From Algoriphagus halophilus (GTDB taxonomy: Bacteria > Bacteroidota > Bacteroidia > Cytophagales > Cyclobacteriaceae): a stretch of 64,000 nt of DNA. Positions 46,899 through 56,268 of this stretch are shown piece after piece. Made by a program: the position numbers and the translations under genes. Location of the stretch: the NCBI RefSeq assembly GCF_900129785.1, contig NZ_FSRC01000002.1:620001-684000 (forward strand), written 5' to 3'. The notes beneath the pieces were generated by a model. That model did no database searches. It saw nothing but the letters and a program-made list of their open reading frames with translations, and was not told the origin of the DNA. The stretch's first letter is position 1; every line of letters starts with the position of its first letter.

Positions 46899-46927
46899 AC
46901 CAGATGAAAATTTCATCTGGTTTTTTT
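46899..46927 (+). terminator. Terminator after the TonB-like gene
   Basis: Stem ACCAGATGA / TCATCTGGT with a short A/T loop, followed by seven T. It lies 56 bases after the stop. Confidence 0.85.
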
Positions 46928-46995
46928 ATTATATGAGTGCAAAGAAATTTTGGACTAGAAAGATTTTATTGTCTTTAAATTACAGATACCACCCA

Positions 46996-47024
46996 TTGAC
47001 AAATGGCTTAATTTCAGTAATTTG
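46996..47024 (+). promoter_or_regulatory. Promoter-like site upstream of the molybdenum hydroxylase operon
   Basis: TTG, 19 bases, then TAATTTG; the block TTTCAGTAATTTGAAG is shared with 44649-44677. The start codon follows 20 bases later. Confidence 0.55.
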
Positions 47025-47044
47025 AAGGATAACCATTTTACATT

Positions 47045-47506
47045 ATGCCATCTTATAAACTATCGGTCAATGATCAAAATCATACCGTGGAAGTAGACAA
47101 AGGCACCTCATTATTATGGGTGTTGAGAGAACATTTGGGTTTGACGGGAACTAAATATGGATGTGGAATAGCCCAATGCGGTGCTTGTACCATTCATGTA
47201 GACAATACCCCAATGAAAGCTTGTGTACTTTCTGTGGAAGACTTTTCCAATGGAGAAAAAATCAAAACCATCGAAGGATTATCCGAAAAGGGAGATCATC
47301 CTCTCCAAAAAGCTTGGGTGGAGGTTCAGGCCCCCCAATGTGGCTATTGTCATTCTGGACAGATCATGCAGGCTGCAGCACTCTTAGAAAACACTTCCAG
47401 CCCTTCAACAGAGGAAATCAAAGTACATATGAATGGTAATATTTGCCGATGTGGAACCTACCTGAGGATAATCAAAGCCATCCAATTAGCCGCCCAAAGC
47501 CAATAA
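47045..47506 (+). CDS. 2Fe-2S subunit of a xanthine-dehydrogenase-family enzyme (IorA type)
   Basis: 153 residues. Plant-type 2Fe-2S ligands are in YGCGIAQCGACTIHV and KAC; the second, helical 2Fe-2S domain has CGYCHSGQ and CRCGTY. This is the small electron-transfer subunit of two-subunit molybdenum hydroxylases such as isoquinoline 1-oxidoreductase. The large subunit starts 4 bases after the stop. Confidence 0.93.
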   Translation: MPSYKLSVNDQNHTVEVDKGTSLLWVLREHLGLTGTKYGCGIAQCGACTIHVDNTPMKACVLSVEDFSNGEKIKTIEGLSEKGDHPLQKAWVEVQAPQCGYCHSGQIMQAAALLENTSSPSTEEIKVHMNGNICRCGTYLRIIKAIQLAAQSQ

Positions 47507-47509
47507 GCC

Positions 47510-49693
47510 ATGTCCTATAAATCATCTAAAACTGGAAATTTGAATCGAAGAGAATTCCTGAAATCATCGAGTGGAATTGCCTTATTTATCGGAGCATCGG
47601 GCATTTTTCCCGCTTTGGTTTCCTGTACAGATACCAAAAAAATCCAAGAGCAATTTGAAAAACATGCCATTACTGCATGGGTAAAGATTTCAGAAGATGG
47701 ACAGATTTTAATCTATAATCCAGCTTCGGAAATGGGGCAGGGATCTATGACCTCTTTACCCTTGATATTTGCAGAAGAAATGGATGCAGATTGGTCCAAG
47801 GTACATGTAGAATTCTCTCCACAAGAAAGTGATATTTACGGCTCTCCAGGTTGGGCTCCGGGCAGTAAATTAATGTTTACAGTAGGCAGTAGAACTACCA
47901 ATAGCTATTTCAATGTGATGCGAAAGGCAGGGGCACAAGCTCGAACAATTTTACTTTTCACTGCTGCTCAGCATTGGAAAGTACCGGTAGAAGAGCTTAG
48001 CGCTAGCAATAGCATAATCACCCATAAAAGCTCCGGAAAAAAGATAAGTTATGCAGAATTGATCCCGTACCTAACTGAGATGGAAACGCTACCAGATGTG
48101 TCTGAAGTAGCATTGAAAGATGCAGCCAATTTTCAGTTAATCGGAACAGATATTCCCAGAACTGAGATCCCATCCAAAGTTGATGGCACTGCCCAATTTG
48201 CGATTGATGTTCGCCTCCCAAATATGCTTTATGGAGTACTGGAAAGAGGAAATCTTCATGGAGCCAAACCAACCTTACTTAATGAGTCTGAAATTATGGG
48301 ATTGGAAGGGATAGTCAAAATCGTACCTTTCGATTATGCCATAGGAATCATTGCCACGAAGCTAGAACAAGCCTTAAAGGCAAAAAACCAGCTCAAAATC
48401 GATTGGAGTACCTCGAATGCTTCAGGCTTCAATTCAGAAGAAATTTACAGAGAATACGAAAAGATCGCCAACCAAAATCAATCAGGGGAAGTCATCACCA
48501 ATGAAGGGGATATAAACCAAGCGTTTCGGAATGCTTCCAAAGTTTATCAAGCCGATTTTAAAAACGATTATGTCTATCATGCCCAACTAGAACCCTTAAA
48601 TGCGGTCATTCAGGTTACCGAAGATCTTCAGAAAGCCGAAGTTTGGGTGGGCAGTCAACAAGGGACAGATACTAAACTTGGGGTTCCTGGAGTGTTGGGA
48701 ATTCCTCCTGAAAATGTCAACGTTCATCTACAATATCTGGGAGGCGGCTTTGGCAGAAGAAGCCTCAATGATTTTGTGGAAGAATGTGCAGTATTGGCCA
48801 AGGAAGTAGCTCCAAAACCAGTGAAATTGATCTGGACACGTGAAGATGACTTGCGTTATGGAACATACCGGCCCATGTCCCTTCAACGAATCAAAGCAAG
48901 TGTAGACTTTTCGGGAACTATCCAGGCCTTTTCTCACACGGTAGTGGGAGACGGTGGAAATCTGGTGGCCAGTGGCATCCGAAATGATCACTATGCCATA
49001 CCCAATCAATTCGCAGATTGGAGATCCACTTCCCATGGGATTCGATTAAAACATTGGCGCTCAGTAGGACATGGCCCAAATAAATTCGCCATAGAATCCA
49101 TGTTGGACCAAATCGCTTATGATCAACAAATGGATCCTGTGGCTCTACGAAGGAAGTTGATGGTCAACTCTCCTAGGGCTTTGGCTACCTTGGAGAAAGC
49201 CGTAGAAATTTCTAACTGGGAAGAACCATCTCCTGAGGGTTATGCAAAAGGGATTTCATTCGTGGAACATGGCTCTTTGGGAACCGGAGTTTGTGAGATT
49301 TCTCTGAATAAGGAAACCGGTGAAATCAAAGTACATCGAGTCTGGATCGCACTAGACGCAGGAACCATCATACAGCCTGATAATGTCAAAGCGCAAATGG
49401 AAGGTGGGATTATTATGGGGATTAGCAGTGCCTTGAAGGAGCGAATTTCTGTAGTAAATGGTCAGGTTCAGCAACGCAATTTCAATGATTATTCTTTGTT
49501 GAGAATGCAAGATGCCCCTGAGAGTATTGAAACGGTATTGATTCCGTCCGGAGAAACTCCTCAAGGAGTCGGAGAAACAGCTACACCGATGGTAGCCGGG
49601 GCCATTGCCAATGCTTTTTTACATCTCACAGGCAAACATTTAAGGCATATGCCTTTTACCCCAGAACGGGTCTTAGAGGCTTTGAATTCATAA
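47510..49693 (+). CDS. Molybdopterin-binding subunit of a xanthine-dehydrogenase-family enzyme (IorB type), Tat-exported
   Basis: 727 residues. A Tat signal (NRREFLKSSSGIALFIGASG) fits periplasmic location. Two Ald_Xan_dh_C2-type halves contain YNPASEMGQGSMTSLP, GGGFGRRSLNDF and the C-terminal QGVGETATPMVAG, in which the Glu of GVGE is the usual catalytic residue next to molybdenum. With the 2Fe-2S subunit it oxidises an N-heterocycle or aldehyde by inserting water oxygen; the substrate and the electron acceptor (normally a separate cytochrome) are unknown and not in the window. The pair is a two-gene operon. Confidence 0.92.
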   Translation: MSYKSSKTGNLNRREFLKSSSGIALFIGASGIFPALVSCTDTKKIQEQFEKHAITAWVKISEDGQILIYNPASEMGQGSMTSLPLIFAEEMDADWSKVHVEFSPQESDIYGSPGWAPGSKLMFTVGSRTTNSYFNVMRKAGAQARTILLFTAAQHWKVPVEELSASNSIITHKSSGKKISYAELIPYLTEMETLPDVSEVALKDAANFQLIGTDIPRTEIPSKVDGTAQFAIDVRLPNMLYGVLERGNLHGAKPTLLNESEIMGLEGIVKIVPFDYAIGIIATKLEQALKAKNQLKIDWSTSNASGFNSEEIYREYEKIANQNQSGEVITNEGDINQAFRNASKVYQADFKNDYVYHAQLEPLNAVIQVTEDLQKAEVWVGSQQGTDTKLGVPGVLGIPPENVNVHLQYLGGGFGRRSLNDFVEECAVLAKEVAPKPVKLIWTREDDLRYGTYRPMSLQRIKASVDFSGTIQAFSHTVVGDGGNLVASGIRNDHYAIPNQFADWRSTSHGIRLKHWRSVGHGPNKFAIESMLDQIAYDQQMDPVALRRKLMVNSPRALATLEKAVEISNWEEPSPEGYAKGISFVEHGSLGTGVCEISLNKETGEIKVHRVWIALDAGTIIQPDNVKAQMEGGIIMGISSALKERISVVNGQVQQRNFNDYSLLRMQDAPESIETVLIPSGETPQGVGETATPMVAGAIANAFLHLTGKHLRHMPFTPERVLEALNS

Positions 49694-49700
49694 AAAATAT

Positions 49701-49740
49701 AAAACACCTTCTGACGAATTTTTACTTCAGAAGGTGTTTT
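49701..49740. terminator. Bidirectional terminator between convergent genes
   Basis: Perfect 14-base stem AAAACACCTTCTGA / TCAGAAGGTGTTTT with a 12-base loop. It has A- and T-runs on either side and serves both the IorB-type gene and the minus-strand DsrE-like gene. Confidence 0.9.
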
Positions 49741-49743
49741 GTT

Positions 49744-50454
49744 TTAACCTAAGCTTGAATCGATATAGGCAATTTTATTCTCTGCCAATCGACCTAAAGC
49801 CCAAACTCCTGAAGGGGCAGGTAGAATCCCAGGAAGAGTTCCTGATACAAAATCCTGATAAACCTCCTCTTGTTTCAAGCCCATCTTCTGGGCCACAAAC
49901 ATGGCATTTACTTTTCTAGCCATATCACAAACACAGAAAACTGCACCCTGATCCTGCAATCCTTTGATCCCAGCAAGACCCGGAAGTGGAAAAACCCCAT
50001 CCTCTGGGATATAGTAAGGATTTTTTACTGCAGGTTGCTTGGTAACTGGGTCATTATACCCAAAAAATTCTCCCAGCTTATACTTGGAAATCGTCTCATT
50101 GTTCAAGGCGAATATCATCCCGTGATGACGAAGTACATTAAAAACACCAAGCTGTTCGCCTGGGGTACCAGTCTCTGCATTAGTCATATAATACACATTG
50201 GACCAAATGAATCCCCATGGAATAGCTTGAGAGATATCGTAGGAAACTGGATGCTTCTTCTTCCCTATTTTTTTGATCTCCTCATCCAGTTCCGCTCCAC
50301 CAGCCCCCATATTGCTCATGGCAAATCCGGATGAAGCATCTTTGTTGATTTTAGCTTGAAGGCTGTTAGGAAGTAAACTAAGACCAGAGGCAACCGCCCC
50401 TGTGGCAACTAAGCCAATGAAATTTCTTCTTGATTGTTTGATATCCTCTTTCAT
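49744..50454 (-). CDS. Tat-exported DsrE/DsrF-like protein
   Basis: 236 residues with a Tat signal (SRRNFIGLVATGAVASGL). About 80-236 has the DsrE/F-like alpha/beta pattern: LGVFNVLRHHGMIFALNN, and a segment ending GAVFCVCDMARKVNAMFVAQKMG, where the paired cysteines could be redox-active. Relatives take part in sulfur trafficking, but this exported form is poorly understood. It is convergent with the molybdenum hydroxylase, with which it shares a terminator, so a joint role is only possible. Confidence 0.78.
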   Translation of the reverse strand: MKEDIKQSRRNFIGLVATGAVASGLSLLPNSLQAKINKDASSGFAMSNMGAGGAELDEEIKKIGKKKHPVSYDISQAIPWGFIWSNVYYMTNAETGTPGEQLGVFNVLRHHGMIFALNNETISKYKLGEFFGYNDPVTKQPAVKNPYYIPEDGVFPLPGLAGIKGLQDQGAVFCVCDMARKVNAMFVAQKMGLKQEEVYQDFVSGTLPGILPAPSGVWALGRLAENKIAYIDSSLG

Positions 50455-50654
50455 AATAAAATGTGGTTTATGATTTAAATTGATTAAAAAGCAGAATTGA
50501 GGATGGGGACTTCTGATACTTAAAACAATCCGCTTCCTTGCCCTATACCATTTCAGGAAGCTAGTTTTCCATTACCTCTTCAATTGTGAGGAATAATGAT
50601 GAGTCAAAGTTGCGAAGAGCAAAAAAAGGATACTACACCCAAAAAGGTGATTTT

Positions 50655-50676
50655 AAAAAATCACACAATAGTGTGA
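50655..50676 (-). terminator. Terminator of the LysR regulator (minus strand)
   Basis: On the minus strand TCACAC-TATT-GTGTGA is followed by TTTTTT. It lies about 67 bases after the LysR stop. Confidence 0.7.
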
Positions 50677-50742
50677 GATGGTTCTAGGATTGATAGCTCC
50701 AAATAATGATAGAAACAAAAAATATAAATGACATTCTGAGAG

Positions 50743-51636
50743 TTAATGACTTAAATACCAACTGAAGCTTTGTTCCAGGATATGTTGCTTTTCAGAACGA
50801 ATAAATTCTAGAAATGCCTGACTAATGGGGGAAAGTTTTTTGCCTTTGAGCCAAATCAAACGCCATTCTGTTTTGATGGGTAAATCCACAGATTCAAGTA
50901 TAAATAATTCTTTATTGACTAATTCATTATGAATCCCAATCATGGGCATGATGGAATAACCCAGTCCTGCAATCACTGCTTGTTTTACTGCTTCATTGGA
51001 AGTCAACTCCATCCTTTTTCTCTGCTTTCCTTGGTGCTCCTCAAAATATTTTTCCATGGCCAATCGGGTAGCAGACCCTTCTTCTCTATAAATCAAGGGC
51101 TTTTTCTCATCTCTAAAATCTTGATTTCCAATAAGATAAAGTTTATTTTCTATCAATAGCTCTTCTTCAATAGGTAGCTTTTCAGGAACAACCGACACCA
51201 AGGCAAAATCGGTTTCATTGTTCTTTAGGCTCTCTATCACACGGCTTTTATTGGTCACATCCAAAACCAAATCAATGCCGGTATGCAATTCCATAAATCC
51301 TGATAGAAAGTATGGAATGACATACTTCCCGGTTGAAGCAGAAGAAATGCTTAGTCGCCCAGTCAAAATCCCTTGATAAGCTTGGGTTTTATAGGTGATA
51401 TTATCCAACTCTTGTATCACCCGCTCTGCTACCTGGGCGATTTCCCTCCCAAAATCTGTAATGTACAACTGGCGACCAATGACCTCAGTCAAAGGGATTT
51501 CAAATTGATCCTGAAGATTTTTCAACTGGATAGAGACTGCTGGTTGCGTCATGAAAAGCTCCTCAGAGGCCTTAGTAATACTCCTTGTCTGTACTACTTT
51601 TAAAAAGATCTGTAACTGATGTATCGTGTAATTCAT
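50743..51636 (-). CDS. LysR-family regulator divergent from the dab genes
   Basis: 297 residues. The winged helix-turn-helix is at 1-60 (IHQLQIFLKVVQTRSITKASEELFMTQPAVSIQLKNL, shown in part), followed by a substrate-binding domain (about 90-295). The best-known relatives next to dabAB genes are CbbR-type regulators that respond to carbon supply. It is divergently transcribed from the inorganic-carbon pump with only about 90 bases between starts, so it most likely controls that operon and itself. Confidence 0.9.
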   Translation of the reverse strand: MNYTIHQLQIFLKVVQTRSITKASEELFMTQPAVSIQLKNLQDQFEIPLTEVIGRQLYITDFGREIAQVAERVIQELDNITYKTQAYQGILTGRLSISSASTGKYVIPYFLSGFMELHTGIDLVLDVTNKSRVIESLKNNETDFALVSVVPEKLPIEEELLIENKLYLIGNQDFRDEKKPLIYREEGSATRLAMEKYFEEHQGKQRKRMELTSNEAVKQAVIAGLGYSIMPMIGIHNELVNKELFILESVDLPIKTEWRLIWLKGKKLSPISQAFLEFIRSEKQHILEQSFSWYLSH

Positions 51637-51726
51637 AAATATTGTTTATGCATATTATAATAAATATAAATAAAAATTTATAAATAAGATTTCCAAAATT
51701 TGTATCGAAAACTAAAGACAAGAAGT
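51637..51726. promoter_or_regulatory. Divergent LysR/dab operator-promoter region
   Basis: 90 bases that are mostly A and T, holding the 8-base palindrome TATGCATA at 51647-51654 and a T-rich stretch typical of LysR targets. No single T-N11-A box stands out clearly. Confidence 0.45.
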
Positions 51727-52032
51727 ATGATACAAACAGAATTAACGGAAAAAAAACCAGTTGAACTCCTAGAGTATGACTTGATCAAAGGAGATTTTTC
51801 TCCGGAGGATGCCTCTGAAATGATTTATCATATGATCTCCAAGAAGATAAATTTCCACGAACACAGGAATTTTAGCAGCGAAATCAGGTTTGGAGAAGTG
51901 GATCAGCATTCAGTCGAACGTATCCAGCAATTAAAAGCCTGCTTATCCTCGTTTAATGCAGTAATCAATGAAGCAAAAGAGCAGGGTAGAAACCTGAGAA
52001 TTTCCTCCACGATTTCTGTAGAACTTATTTAA
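51727..52032 (+). CDS. Small protein preceding DabB/DabA, unknown function
   Basis: 101 residues from the ATG at 51727, chosen because the upstream TTG at 51700 lies in the promoter region and an AGAAG stretch precedes this ATG. It is helical and charged (EDASEMIYHMISKKINFHEHRNF is mid-protein), with no signal and no recognised domain. It lies 14 bases before dabB and is first in the operon, so a role in the carbon pump is likely. It may be an assembly or regulatory factor (inference). Confidence 0.68.
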   Translation: MIQTELTEKKPVELLEYDLIKGDFSPEDASEMIYHMISKKINFHEHRNFSSEIRFGEVDQHSVERIQQLKACLSSFNAVINEAKEQGRNLRISSTISVELI

Positions 52033-52046
52033 GCAATCAATTAGCT

Positions 52047-53711
52047 ATGCTTCAAAACCTACTTACATCTCTCACCTTAGTTTCTCCTGTTGTCTTTATT
52101 TTGACAGCAATAGTTTCTTGGTTCCAACCGGGAATTCGACCATTTTTTCTTAAAAAATTGGCAACGGCTGCTTCGATCATAAGTATTTCCATCGCCGCTT
52201 TAAGCGGTTTTTTTGTAGCCAAATACTCCTTATTGGAATCTCCATTTTATGGAATAGCAGATTTGGGATTCAGTATTAGATTGGATTCACTGAGTGTAAT
52301 TATGCTGAATATGATTGCCTTATTAGGATTTATTGTGATCAGATTTAGCTTGAATTACTTAGATGGTGATTCCCGACATGGAACATTCATCGGAAGACTG
52401 GCAGCAGCCATTGCTTCTGTTCAGCTCTTGGTCCTTTCCGGAAACCTAGGAATACTATTTATTGCTTGGGTACTCACTAGCATGTCTCTTCATAGATTAC
52501 TGGTATTTTACAAGGAAAGACCTGGTGCTATCATTGCTGCCCGCAAAAAATTCATTGTGGCACGTCTTGGAGATGTCAGCCTTTTGGCATCAGTAATTCT
52601 ACTGTATTCAAAATTTGGGACTGGAAATTTGGAAGTACTTTTCCAAACAATAAAAACCAATCTGGCTACTGGAATCTCCATGCCAGGAATCGAGCTGGTT
52701 GCAGTACTACTAGCATTGGCAGCTATCTTGAAATCTGCTCAATTCCCTACCCACGGTTGGTTGATAGAAGTGATGGAAACCCCTACTCCTGTATCTGCAC
52801 TTTTGCATGCAGGGCTACTTAATGCAGGGCCATTTCTGATTATTAGAATGGCTTTTGTAATGGATGCAAGTACTTACGCATCGGGAATCCTAATCGGAAT
52901 TGGAGGGTTTACCGCGCTTTTTGCATCGGTAGTTTTCCTTACTCAAACATCTGTCAAAACAGCTTTGGGATATTCAAGTGTGGCACACATGGGATTTAGC
53001 CTGATGACTTGTGGTTTGGGAGTATATCCTGCCGCGATGCTTCACTTGGTTTCACATTCCTTTTATAAAGCCCATTCCTTCCTATCCTCAGGAAGTGTAA
53101 TCGAGGTAATCAGAGCTTCAAATGTTATTAATTCCAAACGAATTGGTAGTCCAATAAGAATATTGATGGGTGCCCTTTTGGCTTTGGGCTTATATTCAGG
53201 GTTCGCCATGCTTTGGGGCATAGACCCAGAAAAAGAGCTATCCTTACTCGCCATTGGAGGAATCATCATCTTGGGGCTGACTCGACTCTTTACATCCGCA
53301 TTAGATTCTAATGGAGGAAAGAAGCTGATCCTAAAAGCCATTGCATTATCAATCCTGGTCACCTTATCCTTCTTCACCCTTGAATCAGGTGCACACTTCC
53401 TGCTTTCATCTCAGGTTCCAGAATTGACTCAGCCCAATTTGTTTGAAAGCATCTTATTAGGCATCATGTTGATGGCCTTTGGAATTACAGTGTTCATTCA
53501 AATCATTACCCCTACCCTATCCTCCAATCCTACCTACTTGGCACTGGCGGTTCATATTAGAAATGGGTTATATATCAATACCATATTTGACAGAATGGTG
53601 AGATCGCTGTATACGCACAAACCTCTTCAGCATCCGGTTTTGATTTCAAGAACAGTTAAACAAAAATCCCGACAAGAGGAAACTTTGGAAAAAACTCTTG
53701 CAGAAGCTTAA
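52047..53711 (+). CDS. dabB: DabB, membrane proton-channel subunit of an inorganic-carbon pump
   Basis: 554 residues of a NuoL/MrpA-like antiporter subunit. The conserved core shows FPTHGWLIEVMETPTPVSALLHAGLLN and LGYSSVAHMGFSL, with the charged residues of the proton path. Length and the following DUF2309 gene identify it as DabB, not a respiratory subunit; no other nuo genes are near. It couples proton entry to DabA, allowing uptake of bicarbonate or trapping of CO2. It starts 14 bases after the small protein and the dabA start follows 39 bases downstream. Confidence 0.9.
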   Translation: MLQNLLTSLTLVSPVVFILTAIVSWFQPGIRPFFLKKLATAASIISISIAALSGFFVAKYSLLESPFYGIADLGFSIRLDSLSVIMLNMIALLGFIVIRFSLNYLDGDSRHGTFIGRLAAAIASVQLLVLSGNLGILFIAWVLTSMSLHRLLVFYKERPGAIIAARKKFIVARLGDVSLLASVILLYSKFGTGNLEVLFQTIKTNLATGISMPGIELVAVLLALAAILKSAQFPTHGWLIEVMETPTPVSALLHAGLLNAGPFLIIRMAFVMDASTYASGILIGIGGFTALFASVVFLTQTSVKTALGYSSVAHMGFSLMTCGLGVYPAAMLHLVSHSFYKAHSFLSSGSVIEVIRASNVINSKRIGSPIRILMGALLALGLYSGFAMLWGIDPEKELSLLAIGGIIILGLTRLFTSALDSNGGKKLILKAIALSILVTLSFFTLESGAHFLLSSQVPELTQPNLFESILLGIMLMAFGITVFIQIITPTLSSNPTYLALAVHIRNGLYINTIFDRMVRSLYTHKPLQHPVLISRTVKQKSRQEETLEKTLAEA

Positions 53712-53750
53712 TCCAAGTTTAGAATTATTCAACCCGCTAAATGTCATCAA

Positions 53751-56261
53751 ATGAGCCATCTCAAAACCTCTACCATGAATACACTTGAAAATCTGGATCA
53801 GGATTTTAAAATCCTGATGAAATCCATGAAAACAGCAGGAAAGAAAATCGCACCTGTCTGGCCGTTGGAGAATTTTGTAGCTGTAAACCCCTACCTCGGA
53901 TTTACTGAAAAGAGATTTGAGCAGGTAGCACATGAATTGGCTACAGCGGGAGACATTCAAATGACCCTTCCTAGCTCTTTCTACCTCAAAAAAATCGAGG
54001 AAGGAAGTTTGAAAAAGGAGGACATTCTTCAGGTTTTGAAGCAAAGAAAAAGCAAACTAGGATATAAGGAGTTTATTCAATCAGTAGAAAAAAACAAGGA
54101 TTCCGATGAATCCATGATTTATGTCTCTACAGTGGCAGACTTAGCTACGCAAGTCACCCAAAAGGACTGGAACCGTTTTGTCACCTCCAGAATATCTCAA
54201 TGGGCAGCCTCCTATTTCGACAAGGGACAGGCGATCTGGATTGCGGCAGATCAAAAGGAAAGTATTTTCAAAGCTTGGAAAACGGAAGCCCAATTTGATA
54301 AAACTCCTGAGCTGAGTGGTTTAAAGGATTTTAGAAAAATCATCCAATCTTTTCCTGACCATCCGATCCAAGCTGCTCAAAAAGCAATTGAATTACTTGG
54401 AATACCAGTTGATCAAACCTCATTTTACTTTCATAGACTACTCCTGAAACAAGGAGGATGGGCAGCTCATGTAGCTAGATTAGATTGGGATAATCAATTA
54501 GCAGCAGGAAAAGATGGGATGATGGAGGAATTTCTTGCTGTACTGATTTGCTGGGAAGCTGGTCTGTTGAAAAGCCTTCAAGGTTTTGAAATCATGACTT
54601 TGTGGGAAGATCTAAAAGATCAATGGATCGGAAGTGAAGCAGACTTGGAAGTCAACAAGCAACTCACCGAAAATCTGATTCTTCAAGAAGCATTTGATTT
54701 GGCTACTCAACGTAAGCTGATAGAGAAATTTAAAAATATTAAAGGCGAAAATAAAACAAAGAAAGAGCAGCCTAAGGCTCAGGCAGTATTTTGCATCGAT
54801 GTAAGATCCGAAGTCTTCCGAAGAAACTTGGAATTAGTGGATCAGTCGATCGAAACCCTGGGATTTGCCGGATTTTTCGGATTCCCGATCAACTACATAC
54901 CCCTAGGACATCAAAGTGGAGAGGCACAATGTCCGGTTTTACTGAAAACAGGACCTACAATTGAGGAGCAGCTTCCTGATCCTGAAACCCATGAGAAAGC
55001 AGTCAAAGAACGTATTTTGTCCCATCAACTTGGAAATGTTTGGAAATCATTCAAATCGGGAGCGGTCACCTGCTTCAGCTTTGTGAGTCCCATGGGTATC
55101 TCTTATCTACCTAAGATCTTCACAGATTCCTTCCGGTGGACAAGACCGGTTCCCCATCCAGATAAACAAGGAATTTCTTCCAGCATTTTAAAGGGTAAAA
55201 CCGTCCAATTGGAACCACATTACCATGAAACAGACACGGCAGGGATTCCACTTGATCAACAAATTCAAATGGCCAAAAATGCCTTAAAAGCCATGTCGCT
55301 AACGGATGATTTTGGAAAATTTGTCCTAATAGTCGGACATGGTTCTAGTACCGTAAATAACCCTCATGCCACAGGATATGATTGTGGGGCCTGTGGAGGA
55401 CATACAGGCGAGGCCAATGCCAAAGTAGCAGCAGCCGTGTTAAACAACCGGGAAGTAAGAACCGGCTTACTCCAAGAAAATATCTTCATCCCTGTTCAGA
55501 CCATCTTCCTGGCCTGTTTACATGATACTACTACTGACGAGGTGACCATTTTCAATGAACAGCAGGTACCCTCCCACAGATCACAAGAATTGGAAGAACT
55601 GAAAAATTCCCTAAAAAATGCCGGGAAAGCTTCCAGAACAGAGCGAGCACTTCGAATGTCAAGTCAAAAGAATTCAAGTGTAGAAAAGATGATTTTTGCC
55701 AAAAGCAAGGATTGGTCAGAAACCCGACCCGAATGGGGATTGGCTGGCTGCTCCACATTTGTGGTTGCCAACCGGGAGAAAACAAGAAATCTGGACCTAG
55801 AAGGAAAATCTTTCCTACATTCTTATGATTGGAAAAAAGATCAAGGCTTCTCCATCCTCGAGTTGATTATGACTGCTCCTATGGTTGTGACGAGTTGGAT
55901 CAACCTCCAATATTATGGATCAACTGTGGACAACAAGCACCATGGATCTGGGAACAAAACCTTACACAATGTCACATCTGGACTGGGAGTTATAGAAGGA
56001 TTCTCCGGAGATTTAAGAGTAGGGCTTCCTTTTCAAGCTGTTCATGATGGAGAGAATTATCAACATGAGCCCAATCGATTACAGGTGATTATTCATGCGC
56101 CTCTTGAGGCTATCAATGGGGTCTTAGAAAAGCACCCCTCTGTAAAAAATCTATGCGATAATGAATGGATATTTCTAATGGCCATGGATGAGGAAGGCCA
56201 CATTTCCGATAGGTACAAAGGGAACCTGAAATGGGAAAGCTTAACCCAACATGTAGCCTAA
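53751..56261 (+). CDS. dabA: DabA, carbonic-anhydrase-like subunit of an inorganic-carbon pump (DUF2309)
   Basis: 836 residues, cytosolic. A second ATG at 53775 is also possible as start. The beta-carbonic-anhydrase-like zinc site is complete: Cys348 and Asp350 in FCIDVRSE, His530 in VGHGSST and Cys545 in DCGACGG. The Cys-Asp spacing of 2 and the His-Cys spacing of 15 equal those of the characterised Halothiobacillus DabA. With DabB it forms the DAC/DAB complex, which hydrates CO2 unidirectionally. In a heterotroph it probably supports carboxylation in low CO2. Confidence 0.93.
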   Translation: MSHLKTSTMNTLENLDQDFKILMKSMKTAGKKIAPVWPLENFVAVNPYLGFTEKRFEQVAHELATAGDIQMTLPSSFYLKKIEEGSLKKEDILQVLKQRKSKLGYKEFIQSVEKNKDSDESMIYVSTVADLATQVTQKDWNRFVTSRISQWAASYFDKGQAIWIAADQKESIFKAWKTEAQFDKTPELSGLKDFRKIIQSFPDHPIQAAQKAIELLGIPVDQTSFYFHRLLLKQGGWAAHVARLDWDNQLAAGKDGMMEEFLAVLICWEAGLLKSLQGFEIMTLWEDLKDQWIGSEADLEVNKQLTENLILQEAFDLATQRKLIEKFKNIKGENKTKKEQPKAQAVFCIDVRSEVFRRNLELVDQSIETLGFAGFFGFPINYIPLGHQSGEAQCPVLLKTGPTIEEQLPDPETHEKAVKERILSHQLGNVWKSFKSGAVTCFSFVSPMGISYLPKIFTDSFRWTRPVPHPDKQGISSSILKGKTVQLEPHYHETDTAGIPLDQQIQMAKNALKAMSLTDDFGKFVLIVGHGSSTVNNPHATGYDCGACGGHTGEANAKVAAAVLNNREVRTGLLQENIFIPVQTIFLACLHDTTTDEVTIFNEQQVPSHRSQELEELKNSLKNAGKASRTERALRMSSQKNSSVEKMIFAKSKDWSETRPEWGLAGCSTFVVANREKTRNLDLEGKSFLHSYDWKKDQGFSILELIMTAPMVVTSWINLQYYGSTVDNKHHGSGNKTLHNVTSGLGVIEGFSGDLRVGLPFQAVHDGENYQHEPNRLQVIIHAPLEAINGVLEKHPSVKNLCDNEWIFLMAMDEEGHISDRYKGNLKWESLTQHVA

Positions 56262-56268
56262 ACTTCTT

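Noticed and set aside
49870..50334. 154-codon open frame on the plus strand
   Set aside because: It is the antisense shadow of the DsrE-like gene and has no family features.
52047..53711. Respiratory complex I subunit NuoL
   Set aside because: No other nuo genes are near, and the DUF2309 (DabA) partner identifies it as DabB.
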